Shown: positions 55,490 to 64,000 of the stretch, in pieces
Position numbering within the stretch: the first letter of the stretch is position 1
Layout of the letters: every line of letters begins with the position of its first letter
From: Pandoraea norimbergensis
GTDB taxonomy: Bacteria > Pseudomonadota > Gammaproteobacteria > Burkholderiales > Burkholderiaceae
Length of the DNA: 64,000 nucleotides
Direction: 5' to 3'
Assembly (NCBI RefSeq): GCF_001465545.3
Contig: NZ_CP013480.3
Location: 434,001-498,000 of the forward strand
Notes under the pieces: model-generated
Told to the model about the DNA's origin: nothing
The model's database searches: none
The model's input: only the letters and a program-made list of their open reading frames with translations
Position numbers and translations under genes: made by a program

Positions 55490-56167
55490 TTACCAAGTGA
55501 GCGCGTTGCCGTCGTAATTGAAGAACCCGCCGTTGTGCGTGGCGCGCTCGCCCGGGGCGCGGGCCAACACGCGGCGCATGCCGGCAACGCTCGTCTGCAC
55601 GTCGATGTCGGCGTTCTCGCCGCCCATGTCCGTGCGCACCCAGCCCGGGTGCATCGCTACGCAAGTCGCCTGCTGCGCTTCGAGCGAGGCGGCCTTGACC
55701 ACCGAGTTCACGGCGGCCTTGCTGGCGCGATACAACCAGCTGCCGTTCGAATCCATCAATGCGACGCTGCCCATGCGGCTCGACAGAAAACCGAACGACC
55801 CCTTGGCCTCTTCGACGAACGGCAACACGAGCGGCGCGACCTGCATCGCCCCGAGCACGTTCGTGTGAAACACGCGGTCGAATTCTTCGCGCGTAATCGG
55901 CGCGAGGCCGGTCGTGCGTTCTGAATTCACACCGGCGTTGTAGATGGCGACATCGAGCGCTTCACCATCGAGCTGCCACGTGAGCCCGGCGACCGACTCG
56001 ATACGGGTGACGTCGAGTTTGAGCGGTTGGGCGCCGAGATCGCGCAGCGCGGCCAGACCCTCGTCATTGCGGGCCGTGCCGATCACGCGCCAGCCGTCTT
56101 CCCGGTATTGCCGCACGAATTCGAGACCGATACCGCGGGAAGCACCGAGGATGAGGGCAGTTTTCAT
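55490..56167 (-). CDS. Short-chain dehydrogenase/reductase
   Basis: 225 residues. TALILGASRGIGLEFVRQY is the cofactor motif, IYNAGVNSE the NAG motif, and SWLYRASKAAVNSVVKA the YxxxK active site. Similar to C-factor/sniffer-like SDRs. Substrate unknown; lies between thiolase and HCCA isomerase genes. Confidence 0.9.
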   Translation of the reverse strand: MKTALILGASRGIGLEFVRQYREDGWRVIGTARNDEGLAALRDLGAQPLKLDVTRIESVAGLTWQLDGEALDVAIYNAGVNSERTTGLAPITREEFDRVFHTNVLGAMQVAPLVLPFVEEAKGSFGFLSSRMGSVALMDSNGSWLYRASKAAVNSVVKAASLEAQQATCVAMHPGWVRTDMGGENADIDVQTSVAGMRRVLARAPGERATHNGGFFNYDGNALTW

Positions 56168-56254
56168 GACGCGTGAGTCCTTGTTTGAGGGCTGCCGGGA
56201 GGACGGTGAGCCAAGTGGCCCAAGTCGCCCCTGATGACCGGCAGCCGGAATTGG

Positions 56255-57436
56255 TCAGACGAGTTCGATCGCCATGGCCGTCGCTTCGCCGCCGCCGATA
56301 CACAGGCTGGCGACGCCGCGCTTGCCACCGGTCTTGCGCAACGCCCCGATCAAGGTGACCAGAATACGCGCACCCGAGGCGCCGATGGGGTGACCGAGGG
56401 CGCAGGCGCCGCCGTGAATGTTCACCTTGTCGTGCGGCAGATCGAATTCGTGCATGGCGGCCATCGTGACGACGGCAAAGGCTTCGTTGATTTCGTACAG
56501 ATCGACGTTGCCTGCCGACCAGCCGGTTTTCTCGAACAGCTTGCGAATCGCGCCGACCGGGGCCGTCGTGAACAGGCCCGGCGCTTGGGCGAACGTGGTG
56601 TGCCCGGCGATGCGTGCGAGCGGCGTCAGGCCGAGGCGCTTGGCGGTGGACTCGCGCATGAGCACGAGCGCGGCGGCGCCGTCGGAGATCGACGACGAGT
56701 TGGCGGCCGTCACGGTGCCGTCCTTGCGGAAGGCGCCCTTGAGGGTCGGAATCTTCTCGGGGTTGGCCTTGAACGGCTGTTCGTCGTGCTCGACCACCGT
56801 GTCGCCCTTGCGGCCCGGCACCGTCACCGCCGTGATTTCCCACGCGAAGGAACCGTCCTTCGTGGCGTTCTGTGCGCGCTCCAGCGAGGCGATGGCGAAG
56901 GCGTCCTGCGCTTCGCGCGTGAAGGCGTAGCGGTCGGCGCACTCTTCGGCAAACGTGCCCATCAGACGGCCCTTGTCGTAGGCGTCTTCCAGACCGTCGA
57001 AAAACATGTGGTCGATGACCTGACCGTGTCCCATGCGCATGCCGGCACGGGCCTTGGGCAGCAGGTACGGCGCGTTGCTCATGCTTTCCATGCCGCCGGC
57101 GACGATCACGTCGGCGCTGCCGGCAACGAGCATGTCGTGCGCGAACATCGCCGCGCGCATGCCCGAGCCGCACATCTTGTTGACCGTGGTGGCACCGGCA
57201 GCGAGCGGCAGACCCGCGCCGAGCGTGGCCTGACGGGCAGGCGCTTGGCCCTGACCGGCGGGCAGCACGCAGCCCATGACGACTTCGTCGATTTGTTCGG
57301 GTTTGAGTCCGGCGCGCTCAACGGCCGCACGAATGGCGGCAGCGCCCAGTTGCGGGGCGGCAACGTCGCCGAACACCCCTTGCAGGCCACCCATCGGGGT
57401 ACGGGCAGCGGAAACGATAACGATCGGGTCTTGCAT
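56255..57436 (-). CDS. Acetyl-CoA C-acyltransferase (thiolase)
   Basis: 393 residues. Active-site Cys in VVMGCVLPAGQGQAPARQA, GGMESMSNAPYLLPKARAG, NVHGG-type motif IHGGACALGHPIGASGARI with His, and C-terminal CIGGGEATAMAIELV with the second Cys. It can split acetoacetyl-CoA from the leucine route into acetyl-CoA, or run in reverse for polyhydroxybutyrate. AGGAGAACTGCC sets the start at 57436. Confidence 0.93.
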   Translation of the reverse strand: MQDPIVIVSAARTPMGGLQGVFGDVAAPQLGAAAIRAAVERAGLKPEQIDEVVMGCVLPAGQGQAPARQATLGAGLPLAAGATTVNKMCGSGMRAAMFAHDMLVAGSADVIVAGGMESMSNAPYLLPKARAGMRMGHGQVIDHMFFDGLEDAYDKGRLMGTFAEECADRYAFTREAQDAFAIASLERAQNATKDGSFAWEITAVTVPGRKGDTVVEHDEQPFKANPEKIPTLKGAFRKDGTVTAANSSSISDGAAALVLMRESTAKRLGLTPLARIAGHTTFAQAPGLFTTAPVGAIRKLFEKTGWSAGNVDLYEINEAFAVVTMAAMHEFDLPHDKVNIHGGACALGHPIGASGARILVTLIGALRKTGGKRGVASLCIGGGEATAMAIELV

Positions 57437-57585
57437 GGCAGTTCTCCTGTAATCGGTGACCGGTGCCGTCGGCGTTTGCCGCCGGCACCGGGATATCCAA
57501 TGCTTCAGTCGTTCCGTCGTCCGCGAGCGCTGCAAGGGCTGGCAGGTGCCCGAGGGCACCCGCTAGTGAGGCTAATGCGCTTGAA

Positions 57586-58266
57586 TTACGCGCGCGGATT
57601 ACGCAGTTCTGCAAATGCCGCGACGCAGCGTTCATACACGCGCGGCAGGGCTTCAAGGCTGTTGACCGACATGCGCAGATCGCGCACCAGACCGTCGCGC
57701 AGGCCGTACACCCAGCCATGCACCGTGACCGGCTGGTTGCGGGCCCACGCGTCGCGCAATACCGTCGTGTGGCAGATGTTCACCACCTGCTCGATGGCGT
57801 TGAGTTCGCACAGGCGGTCGTGGCGCGCATCGCGCGAGGGCAAGGCGTCGATCTGGTCGAGGTGGCGCTCGTAGACATCGCGCACATGGCGCAGCCAGTT
57901 GTCGACGAGACCCATCTTGGCGCCGTCGAGCGCTGCACCCACGCCGCCGCAGCCGTAGTGGCCGACCACCATGATGTGGCGCACCTTGAGCACTTCGATG
58001 GCGAATTGCAGCACCGAGAGGCAGTTCAGGTCGCTGTGCACCACCACGTTGGCGATGTTGCGGTGAACGAACACCTCGCCCGGTGCGAGCCCTGTGATCT
58101 GGTTGGCCGGGACGCGCGAGTCCGAGCAGCCGATCCACAGATACTCCGGGGCTTGTTGTTTGGCCAATCGCTCGAAAAACGCGGGATCTTCCGCGTTTAC
58201 GCTGGCAACCCAGGCGCGGTTGTTGTCGAGCAGATGGATCAGGGGTTGGTCTTTGTCTTCAGTCAT
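57586..58266 (-). CDS. can: Beta-class carbonic anhydrase
   Basis: 226 residues, Can/YadF-like. Zinc ligands in WIGCSDSRVPANQI (Cys, Asp) and VVGHYGCGGVGAAL (His, Cys). It supplies bicarbonate. In this block that fits the bicarbonate-using LiuBD carboxylase and biotin carboxylation, though it is inference. Confidence 0.95.
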   Translation of the reverse strand: MTEDKDQPLIHLLDNNRAWVASVNAEDPAFFERLAKQQAPEYLWIGCSDSRVPANQITGLAPGEVFVHRNIANVVVHSDLNCLSVLQFAIEVLKVRHIMVVGHYGCGGVGAALDGAKMGLVDNWLRHVRDVYERHLDQIDALPSRDARHDRLCELNAIEQVVNICHTTVLRDAWARNQPVTVHGWVYGLRDGLVRDLRMSVNSLEALPRVYERCVAAFAELRNPRA

Positions 58267-58314
58267 GATCGTGTCATCCGGTGGGCGTGTCGTGCGCTGT
58301 GTGGCGTCATTCGC

Positions 58315-60132
58315 TCAAGCCACCGCCGCCCGGGCGGGGCGGGCTGTGGCGTGCGTGGCACCGCTGCCGGTGCCGTAGCGATTGACGAAACGCAGCGAGA
58401 CATCGTACGGATAGAAGTCGTGCATCTGTCCGGCTTGCACCCGTTCCTGATGGCTTTGCCACAGGGCCGGGTCGAAGAAGTCCGGATGATGCTGGCTCAG
58501 AGAGTGCCGCACGCGCGGGTCGCCGGTTAAAAACGTCTCAAACGTCTGCGGAAACACGTCGTGCGGGCCTACACGGTACCAGACTTCCCCCGACATCGCC
58601 TCTTCTTCGTTACGGGGTTCTGGTACTCGACGGATGTGGCAGTCCGTCAGATATTCCAGTTCGTCGTAATCGTAGAAGACCACCCGGCCGTGGCGGGTCA
58701 CACCGAAATTCTTGTACAGCATGTCGCCCGGGAAGATGTTCGCCGCCATCAGTTCCTTGACCGCATTGCCGTACTCGCGCATCGCATGATCGATCTCGGC
58801 GTCCGACGCGCCTTGGTGCAGCCAGAGATTGAGCGGCGTCATGCGGCGCTCGATATAGCAATGGCGAATCACCAGCGCGTCGCCGTCGATCTCCAGCAGC
58901 GACGGCACTTCCGACTGAAGCTCGGCGAGCAGCGCGTCGTCGAAACGCGCGAGCGGAAACGCCACGCTCGAGAACTCCAGCGTATCGGCCATGCGGCCCA
59001 CGCGATCATGCTGCTTGACCATCAGATACTTCGCCTTCACCTGCTCGCGCGTCGTCTCCTTGGGCGGCGCAAAGCGCTCGCGGATGACCTTGAAGACGTA
59101 CGGATAGGACGGCAGCGTGAAGACCAGCATCACCAGCCCGCGAATCCCGGGGGCGGTGACGAATTTGTCGCTCGAATGCTTCAGGTGATGCAAAAAATCG
59201 CGGTAGAACAGATTTTTTCCGTGCTTTTGCAGGCCGACCGACGTGTAGATCTCCGCCTTCGGCTTGCTCGGCATGATGGTGCGCAGAAACTGCACGTAGG
59301 CCGAAGGCACTTCCATGTCGACCATGAAGTACGCGTGCGTGAAGCTGAACACCACACGCAACTCATCGCGGCGCAGCAGCACCGTGTCGAGTGCGAGATA
59401 CCCGTCGGCGTCGTGCATGATCGGCATCGCGAACGGCGTGGTCACATCGCCGTTGACGATCCGGCCGACGACGTACGCCGCCTTGTTCCGGAAAAACAGC
59501 GATGCGAGTACGTGAATCTGGAAATTCGGGGCTTGCTCGAATTCGCCGAATGCTTCGTCGATCGCACGCATCACATAGGCCACATCGCGCGGCAGATCGG
59601 CGAACGGGCGCGTGAGCTGAAAGTTCGTGACGATGCGCGAGAGTGTGGCGGCCATGCCGTCCTGCGCCGGGTAGTAGACCCGGTACGTCGGCTTCGCGGC
59701 GGGCGCATCGTTCTCGATGTATTCCGTCGCGATAGCAGGCCGCACGAAAATGAAGCGATTGTTGAAGTACGAGCGGTGCAGGATCTTGCAGCAGACCGAG
59801 TTGAAGAACGTCTCGGCCAGTTCCGGCTGGCGATGCTCCGTGAGCAACCCAATGTAGTGCAGCTTCACCTGCTGCCAGACATCGTCGTCAAGCGCTTGGG
59901 CATCGAAGCGGCTCGCCAGCGTAGCAACGCATTCGCGCACGCGTTCGTCGTAATAGGCGATGCGATTGCGCTGGAGCTTCTGGATGCCGGTGAAGTCACC
60001 CGCTTCGAAACATGCCTGTGCCGCCACGCACACCTCGCGAAAGATGCGGTAGTGCTTGTCGAAGCCGTCCAGCATCGTGCGGGCGACGTCGTAAGCGATC
60101 TGCGACGACAGGAGTTTCGGAAAGTGATTCAT
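58315..60132 (-). CDS. aceK: Isocitrate dehydrogenase kinase/phosphatase
   Basis: 605 residues, normal length. Family N-terminus [23 protein letters not shown]-site region around [20 protein letters not shown], catalytic-loop [20 protein letters not shown] and [16 protein letters not shown]. It switches isocitrate dehydrogenase off to favour the glyoxylate shunt during growth on acetate or acyl-CoA sources. No aceA or aceB is adjacent; here it lies between liuA and carbonic anhydrase. Confidence 0.96.
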   Translation of the reverse strand: MNHFPKLLSSQIAYDVARTMLDGFDKHYRIFREVCVAAQACFEAGDFTGIQKLQRNRIAYYDERVRECVATLASRFDAQALDDDVWQQVKLHYIGLLTEHRQPELAETFFNSVCCKILHRSYFNNRFIFVRPAIATEYIENDAPAAKPTYRVYYPAQDGMAATLSRIVTNFQLTRPFADLPRDVAYVMRAIDEAFGEFEQAPNFQIHVLASLFFRNKAAYVVGRIVNGDVTTPFAMPIMHDADGYLALDTVLLRRDELRVVFSFTHAYFMVDMEVPSAYVQFLRTIMPSKPKAEIYTSVGLQKHGKNLFYRDFLHHLKHSSDKFVTAPGIRGLVMLVFTLPSYPYVFKVIRERFAPPKETTREQVKAKYLMVKQHDRVGRMADTLEFSSVAFPLARFDDALLAELQSEVPSLLEIDGDALVIRHCYIERRMTPLNLWLHQGASDAEIDHAMREYGNAVKELMAANIFPGDMLYKNFGVTRHGRVVFYDYDELEYLTDCHIRRVPEPRNEEEAMSGEVWYRVGPHDVFPQTFETFLTGDPRVRHSLSQHHPDFFDPALWQSHQERVQAGQMHDFYPYDVSLRFVNRYGTGSGATHATARPARAAVA

Positions 60133-60262
60133 ACCGGTCGGGAAGGGCGCAGGGGGCGATCTCCGGCTGATTGTAGCCTTCCGGTCTGCCCCCGTATCGA
60201 TATGGCGTCGCCCTTGCTATCTCCCTGATATTGCGTGAATTGCCGTGCGTTACATGCGCGTG

Positions 60263-61444
60263 TTACATGGTTTCCGCGAACAGCTCGCGGCCGATCAGCA
60301 TGCGGCGGATCTCCGACGTGCCGGCGCCGATCTCGTAGAGCTTCGCGTCGCGCCACAGGCGGCCCACCGGGTATTCGTTGATGTAGCCGTTGCCGCCCAG
60401 AATCTGGATCGCTTCGCCGGCCATCCACGTGGCCTTTTCCGCCGTATAGAGAATCACGCCGGCGCAGTCCTTGCGGACCTGACGCACGTGGTCGCTGCCC
60501 AGCGAATCGAGCTGACGGCCCACCGCGTACAGATACGCGCGGCTGGCTTGCAGAATCGTGTACATGTCGGCGACCTTGCCCTGAATGAGCTGGAATTCAC
60601 CGATCGACTGGCCGAACTGCTTGCGATCGTGGATGTACGGCACGACCACGTCCATGGCGGCTTGCATGATGCCCAGCGGACCACCGGCGAGCACGGCGCG
60701 CTCGTAGTCCAGACCGCTCATCAGCACCTTCACGCCACCGCCGACCTGACCCAGCACGTTCTCTTCCGGCACTTCCACGTTCTCGAAGACCAGTTCGCCC
60801 GTGTGCGAGCCGCGCATGCCGAGCTTGTCGAGCTTTTGCGCGACCGAGAAGCCCTTCATGCCTTTTTCGACGATGAACGCCGTCATGCCGCGTGCGCCCG
60901 CTTCCGGGTCGGTCTTGCCGTAGACCACCAGCGTGTCGCAATCCGGGCCGTTGGTGATCCACATCTTGGTGCCGTTGAGTACGTAGCGATCGCCGCGTTT
61001 TTCCGCGCGCAGCTTCATGCTCACCACGTCCGAGCCGGCATTCGGTTCGCTCATGGCCAGTGCGCCGACGTGTTCGCCCGAGACCAGCTTCGGCAGGTAC
61101 TTCGCCTTTTGAGCGGCTGTGCCGTTGCGGTGAATCTGGTTCACGCACAGATTCGAGTGGGCGCCGTATGACAGGCCGACCGAGGCCGAGGCGCGCGAGA
61201 TTTCTTCCATCGCGATCATGTGCGCGACGTAGCCCATGTTGGCGCCGCCATACTCTTCCGAGACGGTCATGCCGAGCACGCCGAGGTCGCCCATCTTGCG
61301 CCAGAGGTCCATCGGGAATTGGTCGGTGCGGTCGACTTCGGCGGCACGCGGAGCGATTTCTTTCGCCGCGAAGTTCGCGACCGAATCGCGCAGCATGTCC
61401 AGGTCTTCACCGAGCATGAAGTTGAGGCCGGGCAGCATAGTCAT
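60263..61444 (-). CDS. liuA: Isovaleryl-CoA dehydrogenase
   Basis: 393 residues. Acyl-CoA dehydrogenase with [20 protein letters not shown] (FAD motif), [17 protein letters not shown], and catalytic Glu in [18 protein letters not shown], the position specific to isovaleryl-CoA dehydrogenases; C-terminal [20 protein letters not shown]. It converts isovaleryl-CoA to 3-methylcrotonyl-CoA. GGAGACTGCCTC precedes the ATG. It lies 160 bases after the PaaI-type thioesterase gene. Confidence 0.96.
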   Translation of the reverse strand: MTMLPGLNFMLGEDLDMLRDSVANFAAKEIAPRAAEVDRTDQFPMDLWRKMGDLGVLGMTVSEEYGGANMGYVAHMIAMEEISRASASVGLSYGAHSNLCVNQIHRNGTAAQKAKYLPKLVSGEHVGALAMSEPNAGSDVVSMKLRAEKRGDRYVLNGTKMWITNGPDCDTLVVYGKTDPEAGARGMTAFIVEKGMKGFSVAQKLDKLGMRGSHTGELVFENVEVPEENVLGQVGGGVKVLMSGLDYERAVLAGGPLGIMQAAMDVVVPYIHDRKQFGQSIGEFQLIQGKVADMYTILQASRAYLYAVGRQLDSLGSDHVRQVRKDCAGVILYTAEKATWMAGEAIQILGGNGYINEYPVGRLWRDAKLYEIGAGTSEIRRMLIGRELFAETM

Positions 61445-61604
61445 GAGGCAGTCTCCAGAGGGGCGCGTGGCTCGTGGCTCGCGCTTATGTTCGGGTGGTG
61501 TTGGGTAGCTTCTAAAGCGGTATTCGGCAGGGTGCGGAAGCGTGGCGCGAGGTCATCGACCTAAGCGACCTAAGCGACGTCTAGCAGGGCCGCCCGAGCC
61601 GGTA

Positions 61605-62060
61605 TCAGCGCGTGGGCGGCAGCACGAACAGCGTTTGCTGCATGAGTGCGCACAGCGTCCATTTGCCGTCGTCGATGGCGAAGAGTTCGGCGGTTGCGAC
61701 GATGAGCGAGCGCCCGGCTTTGACGACCTGACCGCGTCCGACCAGTGTATCGCCCTTGCCCGGCGCGAGAATGTTCAGCTTGTATTCGGCGGTGACCAGC
61801 TCGTGCTCGGGCGAAATGCGCGTGTAACCGGCGTAGCCGCCTGCGGAGTCGGCGATTGCGCCGATGACGCCGCCATGGAAGTAGCCGTGCTGCTGGTTGA
61901 CCTTGTTCGAGAAGGGGAGTGTGATCTCGCAGTGACCATCGGCCAGATGCGTGATTTGTGCACCCCAGTGGGTCATTACGCCTTGCGCATCAAAGCTAGC
62001 GCGAATTTTCGCGGCGACGGCATCGTCGAGCGGAGCAGCGTGAGAGACGGAAACGTTCAT
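61605..62060 (-). CDS. PaaI-family hot-dog thioesterase
   Basis: 151 residues. The motif QQHGYFHGGVIGAIADSAGG carries the PaaI/YbgC active-site loop; LNILAPGKGDTLVGRGQVVK completes the hot-dog. It probably hydrolyses acyl-CoAs when the leucine route backs up. Start at 62060 gives the family length. Only 38 bases separate it from the LiuR-type box at 62098-62127. Confidence 0.9.
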   Translation of the reverse strand: MNVSVSHAAPLDDAVAAKIRASFDAQGVMTHWGAQITHLADGHCEITLPFSNKVNQQHGYFHGGVIGAIADSAGGYAGYTRISPEHELVTAEYKLNILAPGKGDTLVGRGQVVKAGRSLIVATAELFAIDDGKWTLCALMQQTLFVLPPTR

Positions 62061-62097
62061 GGCGATGGGCGGCTTCAAGACCACAGATCGACAAATA

Positions 62098-62127
62098 CTA
62101 CTTTACGTTAACGTAAACGTAAAGTAG
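62098..62127 (-). promoter_or_regulatory. Composite LiuR-type operator
   Basis: Two symmetries overlap. The inner one is TTTACGTTAACGTAAA (62102-62117), a perfect 16-bp palindrome. The outer one has arms CTACTTTACGT (62098-62108) and ACGTAAAGTAG (62117-62127) around eight bases. It lies between liuR and the thioesterase-liuA unit. Confidence 0.7.
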
Positions 62128-62139
62128 GGACTTTCCAGA

Positions 62140-62592
62140 TCAATGCGAGGTCGCGGGCACCTTCACGCGACGCGAGAGCGTGGGCGGCGCCGACTCGCCG
62201 GCCGCCTCAAGCAATGCCAGACACTGCGCTTCGTGCTGGGAGACCTCGTCGAGCGTGGCGTGAAGGTCTTCGAGTTGTTGTTCGAGGACTTCGCGGTGCT
62301 GGGCGAGCGTTTCCAGAAACACCTTGAGCTGCGGCACGGTGTCTTTCGGCGATTCGTAGAGATCGAGAATCGTCTTGATCTCGGAGAGGGTCAGACCGAG
62401 CCGCTTGCCGCGCAGGGTGAGCTTCAGGCGCGTGCGGTCCTGACCGGTGTACACGCGATGGCGTCCGCCGGGGCCCTCGCGGGCGGGCGTGAGCAGCCCC
62501 TGATCTTCGTAGAAGCGAATCGCCCGGGGCGTAATGTCGAACTCGCGTGCGAGGTCGGTGATCGTGTAAGTCAGCATCGGGTTGGCAGGCAT
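62140..62592 (-). CDS. liuR: MerR-family regulator LiuR
   Basis: About 150 residues. MerR helix-turn-helix YTITDLAREFDITPRAIRFY with the wing EGPGGRHRVYTGQDRTRLKL, then a coiled-coil dimer helix (LKVFLETLAQHREVLEQQLE). It lacks the Cys cluster of metal-sensing MerR proteins, as in LiuR. Start either 62592 (MPANP) or 62577 (MLTYT); no ribosome site decides. It heads the liu block, with LiuR-type boxes on both sides. Confidence 0.9.
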   Translation of the reverse strand: MPANPMLTYTITDLAREFDITPRAIRFYEDQGLLTPAREGPGGRHRVYTGQDRTRLKLTLRGKRLGLTLSEIKTILDLYESPKDTVPQLKVFLETLAQHREVLEQQLEDLHATLDEVSQHEAQCLALLEAAGESAPPTLSRRVKVPATSH

Positions 62593-62681
62593 GGTGTGGG
62601 CGTGGCTATGCGTGGCTAAGCGTGGCGATGGCGTGGCTGCGACGTTTAAGCGGGCGCTTACCATTGCAGATAGAATTGCCG

Positions 62682-62697
62682 TTTACGTTAGCGTCAA
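62682..62697. promoter_or_regulatory. LiuR-type box between liuR and metallo-hydrolase
   Basis: TTTACGTTAGCGTCAA, two differences from the palindrome at 62102-62117. It lies 90 bases upstream of liuR and 75 upstream of the divergent hydrolase, so it may control both. Confidence 0.65.
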
Positions 62698-62771
62698 GTT
62701 GCATCGTATGCAATCGGTGACGGCGTCTACTTCAAGAACAACAGCACAAGCCCATCTGGAGCGTGGCCCCC

Positions 62772-63854
62772 GTGAATGCCCTCGAACAACAACTGAATTA
62801 CCCCTTTGGTGAACTCCTGCCCGACGGCGGTACCGTGCACGAAGTCGTGCCGGGCGTCTTCTGGGTGCGCATGCCCCTGCCATTCGTGCTCGATCACATC
62901 AATCTGTGGCTGCTGCGCGACGAGGTAGATGGCGTCAAAGGATGGACGGTTGTCGATTGCGGCATCACGCATCCGCAAATCAAGGCGTACTGGGAGAAGG
63001 TGTTCGACACCGCGCTCGGCGGCGAGCCGGTGCTGCGTGTGCTCGTCACGCATTGCCACCCCGATCACCTCGGCCTCGCGCATTGGATCTGCAAGGGCGG
63101 CGACAAGCAGCGCTGGGATGCCCGCCTCGCGATGTCGCAGGGCGACTACGCGTGGGGCCGGTTGATGTCGTCGGGCGATAACAACAACAGCTCGAATGCC
63201 GGCGGCGAATTTGCCGTGGCGCACTTCATCGCGCATGGCCTCGCCGACGAAGCGATGATCGACCAGATTCGCCATCGCAAGACTTACTTCAGCGATCTCG
63301 TACCCGAAGTGCCGTCGCGCTTCTACCGTTTGCGCGATGGCGACACGCTGCGTATCGGTGGCAGCGACTGGCGCATGATTGCGGGCTTCGGCCATTCGCC
63401 CGAACACATGGCGCTCTACAGTGAACAGCACAACGTGCTGATTTCTGGCGACATGGTGCTGCCGCGCATCTCGACCAACGTCAGCGTGTTCGACATCGAG
63501 CCCGAGGCCAACTCGCTGCAACTGTTCCTCGATTCGCTGGGCGTGTATCTCGATCTGCCGGAAGACTGCCTCGTGCTGCCGTCACACGGCCGCCCGTTCA
63601 CCGGGTTGCACACGCGTATCCGGCAACTGCGCGATCATCACGACGCCCGTTTGCAGGAAGTGCGTGAGGCGTGCGCCAAGTCGCCGCAAAGCGCGGGCGA
63701 CATCGTGCCGATCATGTTCCACCGCAAGCTCGATGCACACCAGACCACGTTCGCCATGGGCGAGGCGCTGGCGCATTTGCACATGCTCTGGCGCAAGGGT
63801 GAGCTCAAACGCGCACGCGACGAGAAGGGCGTCTGGCGATTCTCGCCGGCGTGA
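62772..63854 (+). CDS. Metallo-beta-lactamase-fold hydrolase
   Basis: 360 residues. VDCGITHPQIKAYW strand, zinc motif LVTHCHPDHLGLAHWICKGG (HxHxDH with Cys in the first gap), GFGHSPEHMALYSEQ, ISGDMVLPRISTNV, and PSHGRPFTGLHTRI with the last His. An extra helical C-terminal domain with FHRKLDAHQTTFAMGEALAH is typical of long MBL proteins near acyl-CoA genes. GTG at 62772 has GGAG ten bases upstream and is preferred to GTG at 62763. Divergent from liuR across a LiuR-type box. Confidence 0.9.
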   Translation: MNALEQQLNYPFGELLPDGGTVHEVVPGVFWVRMPLPFVLDHINLWLLRDEVDGVKGWTVVDCGITHPQIKAYWEKVFDTALGGEPVLRVLVTHCHPDHLGLAHWICKGGDKQRWDARLAMSQGDYAWGRLMSSGDNNNSSNAGGEFAVAHFIAHGLADEAMIDQIRHRKTYFSDLVPEVPSRFYRLRDGDTLRIGGSDWRMIAGFGHSPEHMALYSEQHNVLISGDMVLPRISTNVSVFDIEPEANSLQLFLDSLGVYLDLPEDCLVLPSHGRPFTGLHTRIRQLRDHHDARLQEVREACAKSPQSAGDIVPIMFHRKLDAHQTTFAMGEALAHLHMLWRKGELKRARDEKGVWRFSPA

Positions 63855-63943
63855 CGGCGTAGTGCAGTAACAGCGGCGGTAACAGCGGCGGTAACGAAGC
63901 GACGGCCCCATCATCGCGTCGCTTCAAATCGTTGCAGATCGCC

Positions 63944-64000
63944 TCAATGGCGTGGCAACACGCCGAAGCGTTTTCCTACCGTATCGATCACCACGATATG
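63944..64000 (-). CDS. Possible 3' end of a gene running out of the window
   Basis: On the minus strand an open frame enters from the right edge and ends at TGA (63946-63944) after 18 codons (HIVVIDTVGKRFGVLPRH). The hydrophobic strand followed by a basic turn looks protein-like, but this is too short to identify. Confidence 0.3.
   Translation of the reverse strand, partial: HIVVIDTVGKRFGVLPRH

Noticed and set aside
58561..60228. 555-codon open frame on the plus strand
   Set aside because: Antisense of aceK; Arg/His-rich shadow composition.
61558..61577. Short GACCTAAGC direct repeat before liuA
   Set aside because: Two imperfect short copies only, no geometry supporting a site.

Overview
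The window looks like chromosomal DNA from a GC-rich betaproteobacterium of the order Burkholderiales. Pandoraea or a close Burkholderiaceae genus is my best guess, inferred from gene content only. Pointers are two classical Burkholderiales porins (mature N-terminus QSNVTLYG), aceK, yaeQ, a LiuR-type MerR regulator with a liu leucine-degradation cluster, and an ada-oxygenase-alkB adaptive-response operon. I saw no rRNA, tRNA, CRISPR array, insertion sequence or prophage. Codon use is mostly uniform; the least typical stretches are 35.6-36.2 kb and 40.4-41.1 kb.

Layout. 0-4 kb: a Fic protein with a missing catalytic His, a LysR regulator divergent from a DsbA/FrnE-like protein, and an NAD(P)-binding reductase. 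3.9-6.6 kb: a three-gene alkylation-repair operon (ada, 2OG-Fe(II) oxygenase, alkB) joined by ATGA overlaps and preceded by an Ada-box match. 6.6-10.5 kb: copC-copD divergent from a COG0523/CobW GTPase and a QueD paralogue, with two TTGCAACT palindromes between them that look like zinc-responsive (Zur-type) operators. 10.6-13.2 kb: pirin, PhzF-like and YigZ-like proteins. 13.3-18.3 kb: a copper module on the minus strand (His/Met-rich secreted protein, TolC-type lipoprotein, multicopper oxidase, cupredoxin) with further small metal or membrane proteins beside it. 18.5-22.3 kb: unrecognised small proteins and a porin. 22.4-28.3 kb: a 3-hydroxyacyl-CoA dehydrogenase, then two tandem paralogous 620-680-residue proteins of no family I recognise (the most novel item here), then a nitronate monooxygenase-like enzyme. 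28.5-28.7 kb: a probable orphan small RNA ending in a strong intrinsic terminator.

28.7-34.3 kb, minus strand: an acyl-thioester enzyme cluster (metallo-hydrolase, MaoC, DUF1289, FlK-like thioesterase), a YbaK-type deacylase, HMG-CoA lyase (mvaB/liuE), a 2-hydroxyacid dehydrogenase and yaeQ. 34.3-44.6 kb: a hydrolase, twin XRE regulators, an EamA transporter, a MASE2-GGDEF cyclase, a small possible RHH protein, a low-complexity patch, a second porin, a 3-hydroxyisobutyrate dehydrogenase-family enzyme and an AraC regulator.

44.6-62.7 kb is a long minus-strand block for leucine/isovalerate degradation: liuR, a thioesterase, liuA, aceK, carbonic anhydrase, thiolase, SDR, HCCA isomerase, ychJ, liuB, liuC, then the whole biotin set bioA-F-D-B, then liuD. 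Biotin synthesis is therefore embedded between the two subunits of a biotin-dependent carboxylase. Near-identical boxes (TTTACGTTAACGTMAA type) lie in front of the thioesterase-liuA unit, between liuR and the divergent metallo-hydrolase, and 29 kb away in front of the 2-hydroxyacid dehydrogenase-mvaB unit. They suggest that one LiuR regulon unites the block and the distant lyase gene.
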